Positions 1 to 7,605 of a DNA stretch of 64,000 nt are shown here, piece after piece. Under the pieces are notes generated by a model. The model searched no databases. It worked only from the letters and a program-made list of their open reading frames with translations, and was not told the origin of the DNA. The translations under genes and the position numbers were made by a program. Position 1 is the first letter of the stretch, and every line of letters begins with the position of its first letter. Source of the stretch: Pseudomonadota bacterium. GTDB taxonomy: Bacteria; Pseudomonadota; Gammaproteobacteria; Burkholderiales; Gallionellaceae. The DNA lies in NCBI GenBank assembly GCA_021782365.1, contig JAJXVB010000004.1, forward strand, positions 124,001 through 188,000, in the 5' to 3' direction.

Positions 1-1
1 A

Positions 2-2170
2 AAAGGCGACGGTTCGCTATTCCCCTATGAGCTGACCATAGGTGCGATCAGCTTCAGGAGCGAGCAGCTCTATATTTGCGTGTTGCGGGATTTGACTGAG
101 CGGAGGCAGGCCGAATTGCACCTGCAGGAAAGCGAGCGGTATACGAGGAACCTGCTGGAGAACCTTCAGGCCGGCATAGTCGTTCATGACAAGGATGGCT
201 CGGTCAAGTACATGAACAGGGCTGCAAGCCAGTTCTTCGGGTTCGGGGACGGCTTGACGGGGCTGCATATACCGGATCTCTTCATGCGATTCTTCGGGGA
301 AGACGGCAATCCGATCCCGCTCGATGCGCTTCCGGAAAGGCGGGTTCTGGCCGATGAGGCGCCTTTCAGCAACCATGTATTCGGCGTCAGGCTTCCCGGC
401 CTGGAGCAGATCCGCTGGGGTCTCGTGAGCGCTTTTCCCGATTTCGACGAGCATGGCATGATCCGGGAGGTCATCGTTTCTTTCGTCGACATTACTGAGA
501 GAAGGAGCGCCGACGAGGCGCTGCGCAAATCGCAGGAAAAAATGCAGCATGTCGTCGAATCGAGCCCCGCTGCGACCTATGTCGTCGATCTGGGCGAAGG
601 CGGAATTCCCCTTTCGGTCTCCTTCATGGGTCCAAGGATATGCGGCATGGTAGGCCATGAGCCCGACCGATGGAGCGATCCTCTGTTCTGGCCATCGCAC
701 ATCCATCCTGAAGACAAGGAGCGTGTGATGGCAAACCAGAAGCTGCTCTTCGAAAAGGGCGAACTGCGGCACGAATACCGTTTCCGGCATGAAAACGGCT
801 CCTGGGTCTGGATCTACGATCAACTGATACTCGCCCGTAACGAGCGGGGCGCTCCGGTCGAGATTGTCGGCACCTGGCTGGATATCAGCATGTACAAGCA
901 GGCCCAGTTCGGGCTGGCAAAAATGAACCGGCTCTATCTCGTTTTGAGCGAGGTGAGCAGCGCCACGATCAAAGCCCGACAAAGACAGGAGCTGTTCAAG
1001 GATATCGTCAGAATCGTGGTCGATTCAGGGGGGTTTTCGATGGCATGGATCGGGCTTTTCGATGAGGATCGCGGCGACATCGTTCCCATGGCCTGTCATG
1101 GCCGTGACGCAGAAATCTATCTCGGACGGTTCAAGTCGCGCGGGATCATGAGCCTCGGAGGACCTGCAGCGCTCACGATTCTCGAAGGAAAGCGCCAGGT
1201 CTGCCAGGAAATCAGGACCGATCCCAGGGCAGACAGGTGGGCCGCCGAAGCGCTGCTGCACGGCTATCGCTCATCGGGCAGCTTCCCTTTTAGGCTGGAC
1301 GGGAAGGTGATCGGCATCATCAACCTGTATGCCGGAGAAGCCTTTTATTTCGATGAAAATATCGTCCAATTGCTGGAAGAGCTTTGCGACGCCATTTCCT
1401 TTTCCCTCGAATATCTCGACGAGCAGGAAAAGCGCACAAAGGCGGAAGAACAACTCCGGACGCTCAATGCCAATCTCGAAGTCATGGTCAGCAAGAGAAC
1501 GATAGCGCTGGAAGCCGCCAACGCCGAACTCGAGGCCTTCAGCTATTCCGTTTCCCATGACCTGCGCGCGCCCTTGAGACGCATAGACGGTTTCGGTGAT
1601 ATCCTTACGAAAAAATTTTCGAATCAGCTGGACGATGAATCAAAGTTCTATTTGCAAAGAATGAAGGCGTCATCCAGCCGCATGGGGGAGCTTATCAACG
1701 ATCTCCTCGAGCTTTCCCGGATCACCCTGAGCGAAGTGCACAAATCGGAAATAAATTTGAGCAGGATCGCCTCGGAAGTTATCGATGGCTTCGGTTCGGA
1801 AAGCAGAATCTGGAAAATCGAGGAAGGCATAACGGCCTGGTGCGATGGCCGGTTGATGAAGATCGTCCTGGAAAACCTTTTGGGCAATGCGTGGAAGTTT
1901 ACCTCCTTGAGAGCGGATGCCCTCATCGAATTCGGCACGCTGGAAGAGAACGGCGTCAGGATCATGTATGTGCGGGACAACGGCGCCGGGTTCGACATGC
2001 AGTACGCATCACGCCTTTTCGGAACTTTTCAGCGCCTCCACAAGTCCGAGGAGTTCGAAGGAACAGGAATAGGGCTTGCCACGGTACAGCGCATCATCCG
2101 CAAGCATGGCGGCAGGATATGGGCGGAAGCCGAACCGGGCATCGGCGCGACCTTCTATTTTCAACTCTGA
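2..2170 (+). CDS. PAS/GAF sensor histidine kinase, 5' end outside the window
   Basis: The reading frame is open from base 2 and already encodes the end of a PAS/PAC domain before the GTG at 80 (IRDITER-like VLRDLTERRQAE), so the gene is truncated by the window edge and 80 is not its start. Then follow a second PAS (about 130-520), a PAS/PAC domain with WVWIYD (about 540-900), a GAF domain (about 930-1430), a coiled coil, a HisKA helix with SVSHDLRAPLR (phospho-accepting His codon 1556-1558) and a HATPase domain with the N box LENLLGNAWKF, DNGAGFD and GTGIGLA. No membrane segment is seen in the visible part, so it is probably cytosolic here. This is a bacteriophytochrome-like or orphan hybrid-type kinase; the signal is unknown. 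No receiver gene is adjacent. Confidence 0.93.
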   Translation, partial: KGDGSLFPYELTIGAISFRSEQLYICVLRDLTERRQAELHLQESERYTRNLLENLQAGIVVHDKDGSVKYMNRAASQFFGFGDGLTGLHIPDLFMRFFGEDGNPIPLDALPERRVLADEAPFSNHVFGVRLPGLEQIRWGLVSAFPDFDEHGMIREVIVSFVDITERRSADEALRKSQEKMQHVVESSPAATYVVDLGEGGIPLSVSFMGPRICGMVGHEPDRWSDPLFWPSHIHPEDKERVMANQKLLFEKGELRHEYRFRHENGSWVWIYDQLILARNERGAPVEIVGTWLDISMYKQAQFGLAKMNRLYLVLSEVSSATIKARQRQELFKDIVRIVVDSGGFSMAWIGLFDEDRGDIVPMACHGRDAEIYLGRFKSRGIMSLGGPAALTILEGKRQVCQEIRTDPRADRWAAEALLHGYRSSGSFPFRLDGKVIGIINLYAGEAFYFDENIVQLLEELCDAISFSLEYLDEQEKRTKAEEQLRTLNANLEVMVSKRTIALEAANAELEAFSYSVSHDLRAPLRRIDGFGDILTKKFSNQLDDESKFYLQRMKASSSRMGELINDLLELSRITLSEVHKSEINLSRIASEVIDGFGSESRIWKIEEGITAWCDGRLMKIVLENLLGNAWKFTSLRADALIEFGTLEENGVRIMYVRDNGAGFDMQYASRLFGTFQRLHKSEEFEGTGIGLATVQRIIRKHGGRIWAEAEPGIGATFYFQL

Positions 2171-2210
2171 TAGCTGCCGCACCTCAGATTACAATAAGCT
2201 TCAATAATAA

Positions 2211-3116
2211 ATGCCAATCTCGCTCGCCCGCTTTCTGCTGCCGATAGCACTGATCCTGCTTTCCGTCACCTGGGGATATACCTGGGTTCTGGCCAAGGAA
2301 GCGCTCTCCTATGCGCCTCCCTTTGCTTTCGTCGCCGAGCGCTGCGTGGGCGGCGCGCTTGCCCTCTTCCTGATCGCAAAATTCATCGGAAAACCTTTGA
2401 AGCTCGTCGCCCCCCGCACGACGATCGCGATAGGCCTGACCCAGGTCACGGGCTTCATGGCGTTTCAGACATGGGCGCTTGTCGAAGGCGGACCGGGAAA
2501 GACTGCCGTCCTGATCTTCACCATGCCGATCTGGACGCTCCTGATCGCCTGGCCTGTTCTCAAGGAGCGCATAAGGGGAAAGCAGTGGCTCGCCGCATCG
2601 AGCACGCTGACTGGACTCGTTTTGATCATAGAACCGTGGAACATGCACACCAGCCTTCTGAGCAAGATACTTGGGCTGCTGGCCGCGCTCAGCTGGGCGA
2701 TAGGAACGGTGCTCGTGAAGCGCCTGAGGACAAAGGTGAAGACCGACCTGCTTTCGCTTACCGCATGGCAGATGCTGATCGGCTCCGTGCCGCTGGTCCT
2801 GCTCGCGCTATTCGTGCCTGAGCATGCGACGAACTGGACTTCCGCCTACATAGGAATACTCGTCTTCATGGCGGTCGTCAGCACCGCATTGTGCTGGTGG
2901 CTCTGGATCACGATACTGGACCGCGTGCCCGCATGGGAAGCCAGCCTTTCGGTTCTCGGCACGCCGGTCGTGGCGATCATCTCGTCCCGCCTCGTGCTGA
3001 AGGAGGAATTCAACGCCAGCGAGCTCACCGGCATCGTGCTCATCGCAAGCGGCCTGGCGCTTCTTTCCCTGATCGGCTGGGCCGCCGCCCGCCTGGCGAA
3101 TGATTCCAGCAAATGA
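2211..3116 (+). CDS. EamA/DMT-family transporter
   Basis: This is a 301-residue integral membrane protein with about ten hydrophobic segments and the internal two-fold EamA repeat (first half TWGYTWVLAKEAL, second half beginning near LGLLAALSWAIGTVLVKR). The family moves small metabolites such as amino acids or nucleotides across the inner membrane, usually as export; the substrate cannot be told from sequence. It begins 40 bases after the histidine kinase and runs in the same direction, but no strong ribosome site precedes the ATG. It is the last conserved-looking gene before the accessory island. Confidence 0.88.
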   Translation: MPISLARFLLPIALILLSVTWGYTWVLAKEALSYAPPFAFVAERCVGGALALFLIAKFIGKPLKLVAPRTTIAIGLTQVTGFMAFQTWALVEGGPGKTAVLIFTMPIWTLLIAWPVLKERIRGKQWLAASSTLTGLVLIIEPWNMHTSLLSKILGLLAALSWAIGTVLVKRLRTKVKTDLLSLTAWQMLIGSVPLVLLALFVPEHATNWTSAYIGILVFMAVVSTALCWWLWITILDRVPAWEASLSVLGTPVVAIISSRLVLKEEFNASELTGIVLIASGLALLSLIGWAAARLANDSSK

Positions 3117-3173
3117 AGTCAACGGGCAGGAAAAAAATTTCAGCGTGAAGGCGTGCAGTAGGGTTTTACGTTG

Positions 3174-4778
3174 TTAGATCGGCGGCAGCCCAAGTTCCTT
3201 CAGGAAGGAATTGTGAGTCTCGGCTGCTTTTGCCGCCCGTTTTTCGATCTCTTTTAGTTCAGCATTCACCGCCTGCAAATCAATTTCTTCCTCTGCAGTT
3301 GCGGTACTCACATAACGCGAGATATTGAGGTTGTAGCCTTCTTGCTCAATTCGTTCCATCGACACGCGGCGGGAATAGCGCGCATCTTCCTTGCGGAATT
3401 GGTAGGTATCGACAATCTTGGCTATATGTTCTGGCAGCAGGCGATTCTGCCGTTTGCCTTTTTCGAAATGCTCGGCGGCATTGATGAACAGCACGTCGTC
3501 CGGTTTCTTGCAGCGTTTCAGCACCAGGATGCAGACAGGGATGCCGGTGGAGAAAAACAGATTGGCGGGCAGGCCGATCACGGTATCGATATGGCCATCC
3601 TTCAGCAGCTTGGTGCGGATGCGTTCTTCCGCACCGCCACGGAACAGCACGCCGTGAGGCAGGATGATCGCCATCACTCCACTGTCGCCCAGGAAGTGGA
3701 AGCCATGCAAAAGGAAGGCAAAGTCGGCGGCGGACTTCGGTGCGAGGCCGTAGCTCTTGAAGCGGAAATCCTCTCCCAGCGCATCAGACGGCTCCCAGCG
3801 GTAGCTGAACGGCGGATTTGCAACCACTGCATCGAATTGCAACTTTTTGGCTGGATTCATCTCGTTAAGAATATCCCAGTCGTTGAGCAATGAGTCGCCA
3901 TGGTGTATCTCGAACTCGGTATCCTTCATCCCGTGCAGCAGCATGTTCATGCGCGCCAGGTTGTAGGTGGTGATGTTCTTTTCCTGCCCGTAGATTTTAC
4001 CGATGCCGTGGGGCCCTAATTGCTTGCGCACATTCAAGAGCAGCGAGCCGGAACCACAGGCAAAATCCAGCACCTTGCTCAGCTTTTTCTTTTTGCCGCT
4101 GGCCGGTTCCTGGCTGTCCAAGGTGACGATTTCGGAAAGTATGGTGGAAATCTGTTGGGGTGTATAAAACTCGCCCGCCTTCTTGCCGGAACCTGCTGCG
4201 AATTCTCCGATCAGGTATTCATAGGCGTCTCCCAGAATATCGGAGTCAGTGCTGAACTTGGCAATGCCCTCGGCGATCTTCTGGATGATGGTGCAAAGCT
4301 TGGCATTGCGCTCTGCCGGTTTCCTGCCCAACTTCTCAGAGTGCAGATTGATTTCCGAGAACAGCCCCTGAAAGGTACTCTCGAATGATTTCTCTTCGAT
4401 GTACTTGAAGCCTTTCCACAGGGTATCCAGAAGATCGTCATGGTGCGTGCGCGCCATTTCGGCCACACTGCTCCAGAGAAATTGCGGCTCGATCACATAA
4501 TGAACCTTGAGGCGCATCTGCTTCTCGAAGTCTTCGGTATCTCCGGTGTTGGCTTCGTACCAGATCGCAAGCGGCGCGCGCTTGTCGCCTTCTTTTGGTG
4601 TGGGGTAGTCCCGGCCCAGCTCCTTCTTCGCCGCCGCTTCGTAGTTGTCTGAGAGGTAGCGCAAGAACAGGAACGACAACATATAGTCGCGGAAGTCGTC
4701 GGCATTCATCGCGCCGCGCAAGTCGTCGGCGATCGCCCAGAGGGTTTTGCCGAGTTGATTGAGTTGCTCTTTAGTCAT
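3174..4778 (-). CDS. hsdM: Type I restriction-modification DNA methyltransferase subunit M
   Basis: This is the modification subunit of a type I system: with HsdS it methylates adenine in the recognition site, and with HsdR it forms the restriction complex. It is 534 residues, the usual HsdM length. An N-terminal helical domain (about 1-170) precedes the N6-adenine methylase domain. The SAM-binding motif is DFACGSG (238-244) and the catalytic motif is NPPF (321-324). It is the last gene of the minus-strand operon hsdR-hsdS-DUF559-rhuM-hsdM, and its ATG overlaps the rhuM stop by 4 bases, which suggests translational coupling. Confidence 0.96.
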   Translation of the reverse strand: MTKEQLNQLGKTLWAIADDLRGAMNADDFRDYMLSFLFLRYLSDNYEAAAKKELGRDYPTPKEGDKRAPLAIWYEANTGDTEDFEKQMRLKVHYVIEPQFLWSSVAEMARTHHDDLLDTLWKGFKYIEEKSFESTFQGLFSEINLHSEKLGRKPAERNAKLCTIIQKIAEGIAKFSTDSDILGDAYEYLIGEFAAGSGKKAGEFYTPQQISTILSEIVTLDSQEPASGKKKKLSKVLDFACGSGSLLLNVRKQLGPHGIGKIYGQEKNITTYNLARMNMLLHGMKDTEFEIHHGDSLLNDWDILNEMNPAKKLQFDAVVANPPFSYRWEPSDALGEDFRFKSYGLAPKSAADFAFLLHGFHFLGDSGVMAIILPHGVLFRGGAEERIRTKLLKDGHIDTVIGLPANLFFSTGIPVCILVLKRCKKPDDVLFINAAEHFEKGKRQNRLLPEHIAKIVDTYQFRKEDARYSRRVSMERIEQEGYNLNISRYVSTATAEEEIDLQAVNAELKEIEKRAAKAAETHNSFLKELGLPPI

Positions 4779-5779
4779 TGTTGATCCTTGCGGTGCTTGA
4801 TTCTGTTTTCCAACGCCCTCAGCTCGGCTTCGTCCTGCTCGTCTGCCGCTTGTGCCTCCCGGGCTTTGCGGCGCTGATCGTAATCCAGAAACAGCGGCGC
4901 AATCTGCTCTTCCATGCTGACATGGCTGACCGAACCGGCGCCCGTGAGCAACGGGAAACCGTTGGTGGCGATGATCTGCCCGACGTTCTCACGCCAGAAC
5001 TCCATGCTGGTGATGGTTTGCCGTTTGGCACGCAGCTCGGCGGTTTCCAGAAAGATCACCACCAGACGATTGAGGGTGTCGATCTCGTCTTCGCTCAGAT
5101 AGTTTTTCGCCACCAGAATATCCTGCTTGCGCACCCGTTCACCCTTCCAGGCCAATAAACCAAAATGCGCATCGGCGGGGTTGGCGCGGGCGATGATGAT
5201 TTCGGCGGCGGTCTTTTGCGTCACCGCATACAGCAGCAGGTTTTGCACCGTGGCGAAAAACTGCTGGGTGGCCTGATCGCTCTTGTCGTAATCGGCAGCC
5301 AGCGCGAACAGGTCGCGCACTTTTTGGTAGAAGCGCTTTTCCGAGGCGCGAATATCGCGGATGCGCGCCAGCATCTCATCGAAGTAGTCCGGGCGGCCAT
5401 CGGGATTCTTGAGCCGCTCGTCGTCCATGACGAAGCCCTTCTTCAGATACTCCGCCAACACCGTGCTGGCCCAGCGGCGGAACTGCACCCCGCGCTTTGA
5501 TCTCACCCGGTAGCCAACGGCCAGAATGGCGTCGAGGTTATAGTGCGCCACCCGGTAGTTCTTGCCATCGGCGGCAGTTGTCAACCATTGGTTGACAACT
5601 GATTCCTCGCTCAATTCTTTTTCGGTGAAGATGGCCTTTAGATGTTTGGCAATATTCTGCTTTGTGGTATCAAATAGCTCCGCCATTTCCAACTGCGTGA
5701 GCCAGACCGTGCCTTGGTCAGCCCGAAGTTGCACCTGGGCTTGGCCGTCTTCGCTGGTGTAGAGGATGAGCGGAGTCAT
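4775..5779 (-). CDS. RhuM-family protein embedded in the hsd operon
   Basis: This 334-residue protein matches the RhuM (virulence protein) family. The N-terminal part has the WLTQLEMAELFDTTKQNI helix-turn-helix-like segment and then YNLDAILAVGYRVRSKRGV, a family signature. The C-terminal part resembles Fic/DOC-like helical domains found in such proteins. Family members are often found inside type I restriction loci, but their biochemical role is not settled. It overlaps hsdM by 4 bases downstream and the DUF559 gene by 4 bases upstream (ATGA), so all three are probably co-translated. An accessory or regulatory role for the restriction system is inference. Confidence 0.9.
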   Translation of the reverse strand: MTPLILYTSEDGQAQVQLRADQGTVWLTQLEMAELFDTTKQNIAKHLKAIFTEKELSEESVVNQWLTTAADGKNYRVAHYNLDAILAVGYRVRSKRGVQFRRWASTVLAEYLKKGFVMDDERLKNPDGRPDYFDEMLARIRDIRASEKRFYQKVRDLFALAADYDKSDQATQQFFATVQNLLLYAVTQKTAAEIIIARANPADAHFGLLAWKGERVRKQDILVAKNYLSEDEIDTLNRLVVIFLETAELRAKRQTITSMEFWRENVGQIIATNGFPLLTGAGSVSHVSMEEQIAPLFLDYDQRRKAREAQAADEQDEAELRALENRIKHRKDQQ

Positions 5780-6192
5780 ACATTCCCCTCCTGTGGAGGG
5801 GTGCCCCGTAGGGGCGGGGTGGTCAAAACCTGGTGATTCCGTAAAAACTCCATAACACCAAAAAGATTATTTTTAACCTCTGCATCCGCAATGTGAATAA
5901 CCGATAAATTTAATCTCTGTAAAAAGGCATCACGCTGCGCATCATATTCAATTTTTTCATCGTGACTGCTGCCATCAACTTCAACAACGACGGATCTTTC
6001 TGCGCAATAAAAATCAACTATGTAATTACCGATGATTTTTTGCCGATCAAAGTCCAGGCCCAAAAACTGTTTGTTTTTGATTTGATTCCACAGCAACACT
6101 TCCGATAGATTTCCGGCACGACGTAACTCCCTTGCTCTTTGTTTCAAGGAAGGATTGTAAGGCAATGACATGTAATTTCTGGTTTTGCGCAT
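5776..6192 (-). CDS. DUF559 (Vsr-like) endonuclease-domain protein
   Basis: This is a small PD-(D/E)xK-type nuclease-domain protein of the DUF559 family, related to very-short-patch-repair endonucleases. Recognisable parts are ARELRRAGNLSEVLLW, GLDFDRQKIIGNYIVDFYC and VVVEVDGSSHDE, which carry the usual D, E and DG residues. I chose the ATG at 6192 because the longer frame to 6288 is translated repeat sequence. The last 15 or so residues (TPPLRGTPPQEGNV) are also encoded by a palindromic repeat. The gene sits between copies of that repeat inside the hsd operon, which suggests insertion as a small repeat-flanked unit. The cellular role of DUF559 proteins is unknown. Confidence 0.85.
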   Translation of the reverse strand: MRKTRNYMSLPYNPSLKQRARELRRAGNLSEVLLWNQIKNKQFLGLDFDRQKIIGNYIVDFYCAERSVVVEVDGSSHDEKIEYDAQRDAFLQRLNLSVIHIADAEVKNNLFGVMEFLRNHQVLTTPPLRGTPPQEGNV

Positions 6193-6337
6193 AAGAACCA
6201 CCCCGTCAGGCTTCACCTTTTCATTCCCCTCCTGTGGAGGGGTACACCGAAGGCGGGGGGTGGTTGATTTTAGGTCGCGTTCTGCCATTTAACCACCCCG
6301 TCAGGCTTCACCCGCCACCCCTCCAACGGAGGGGAAA
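5781..6337. repeat. Palindromic GC-rich repeat copies flanking the DUF559 gene
   Basis: Copies lie at 5781-5823, 6222-6265 and 6291-6337 (the last in inverted orientation). The shared core reads CCCCTCCTGTGGAGGGG, followed by a GGGCGGGG-TGGT box. In addition a 22-base sequence starting AACCACCCCGTCAGGC is repeated exactly at 6196-6217 and 6291-6312. The copies bracket the DUF559 reading frame, supply its C-terminal codons and also supply the last codons of hsdS. REP-like repeats of this type around DUF559 genes point to a small non-autonomous mobile unit; the mobilising enzyme is not in the window. Confidence 0.8.
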
Positions 6338-7605
6338 AGCTGCTGCATCAGCCCTTTTTTATGGGTCTTGAGCGCGGTGAGTTTTTCGGTTTGGGCGGTG
6401 ATGAGACCGTCGAGGGTGGCGAGGCAGTCGGCGATTTTTTGTTGTTCGGGGACAGTTGGGAGCGCAACTAGAATTTTCTGAACCACTATCAGGCTCATCC
6501 CCGCCTTTGTGCCAGTATCGGACGACGCACGGAAAAGTCGCTGCGACCTTTCTGACGCTAAGAAATAGCTTACAAATTTACTGTTCACTTGCGATGTATC
6601 GAAACGCACTAGCGCGATGTGTTGATTGATGTAAGCGGGCGACGGAACGTTTGCATCGACGTAACCAATAATCCCGATATCGGCGGTGATGGAAATCAAC
6701 ACATCGAACTCTTTAAGCTGCGTTCGCACACCCTCGCTGGCTTCTTGTGGAAGCTTCACGAACTTCTTGTCAGTTAAGTCGAGATAAATAAATTCTCGTG
6801 TGAGATTTGTGATGCGAACGAAAAGGGAGCCTTGATTTGCGTAATAGGTAGCCCAACCACGCGAGCCGCTGGTGACAAATGGATTCAAGTCACCAATTTG
6901 CATCTCCTTCCACTCCCCCTTATCCCGAAACTCGGGGAAGCGGAGTTTCGGGACGGTTTCGCCGTCACGCGGGAAGAGTTGCTGCATCAGGCCTTTTTTA
7001 TGGGCCTTGAGGGTGTCGAGTTTTTGGGTCTGAAAGGTGATCAGCTCGTCGACGGAGGTGAGGCAATCGGCGATTTTTTGTTGTTCGATGGGGCATGGAA
7101 CTAAAACATCAAGCCGCTCTATTTGAGTTGGATAGAGATGAACTACCGTATCACCTTGTGCAACCTTTGCTATGGAAAAGCGAAGCGGGCCATTCAATTG
7201 GTAGCTGAGAAATATACCGTTTAGGCTTGAGCGAATTACATTGAGATCGCCTCCTAGTGCGACATCATCACTCATAACACAAGAAGCCTTTGCAATATCT
7301 ATCTTTGTCTCACCAGATGCGGGAATGATCACATCATTCTTCTTGCTCAAAAACAATTCGCTGCCATCGACGTTGGTACGAGAAACTACTTCGTGAATCG
7401 CCTCCCCATAAATCGTATAGAGCTCACCGTAGCGAATACATGGCCGAACACCATTCGCAACGATCTCGGCCTTTGAAATTCCTTTGCCCTTGTATAGGGC
7501 GGCAACCGTACCGACCTTTTCTTCTTTCCACTCCCCCTGATCCCGAAACTCAGGAAAGCGCAGCGCCGGCACCAGCCGCTTTTTCTCTGGCTTACTCATA
7601 CGCAT
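6301..7605 (-). CDS. hsdS: Type I restriction specificity subunit S
   Basis: HsdS recognises the bipartite DNA target for the type I complex. The 434-residue protein has two target-recognition domains (about 15-200 and 225-425), each starting with a near-identical LRFPEFRDxGEWKE and ending with a conserved helix containing HKKGLMQQLFP, the usual spacer repeats. ATG at 7605 or 7599 both fit; the start overlaps the hsdR end by 14 bases. The final residues (VGGVAGEA) come from the repeat that flanks the DUF559 gene, so the natural C-terminus may have been altered by that insertion. The target sequence cannot be predicted by eye. Confidence 0.95.
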   Translation of the reverse strand: MRMSKPEKKRLVPALRFPEFRDQGEWKEEKVGTVAALYKGKGISKAEIVANGVRPCIRYGELYTIYGEAIHEVVSRTNVDGSELFLSKKNDVIIPASGETKIDIAKASCVMSDDVALGGDLNVIRSSLNGIFLSYQLNGPLRFSIAKVAQGDTVVHLYPTQIERLDVLVPCPIEQQKIADCLTSVDELITFQTQKLDTLKAHKKGLMQQLFPRDGETVPKLRFPEFRDKGEWKEMQIGDLNPFVTSGSRGWATYYANQGSLFVRITNLTREFIYLDLTDKKFVKLPQEASEGVRTQLKEFDVLISITADIGIIGYVDANVPSPAYINQHIALVRFDTSQVNSKFVSYFLASERSQRLFRASSDTGTKAGMSLIVVQKILVALPTVPEQQKIADCLATLDGLITAQTEKLTALKTHKKGLMQQLFPSVGGVAGEA

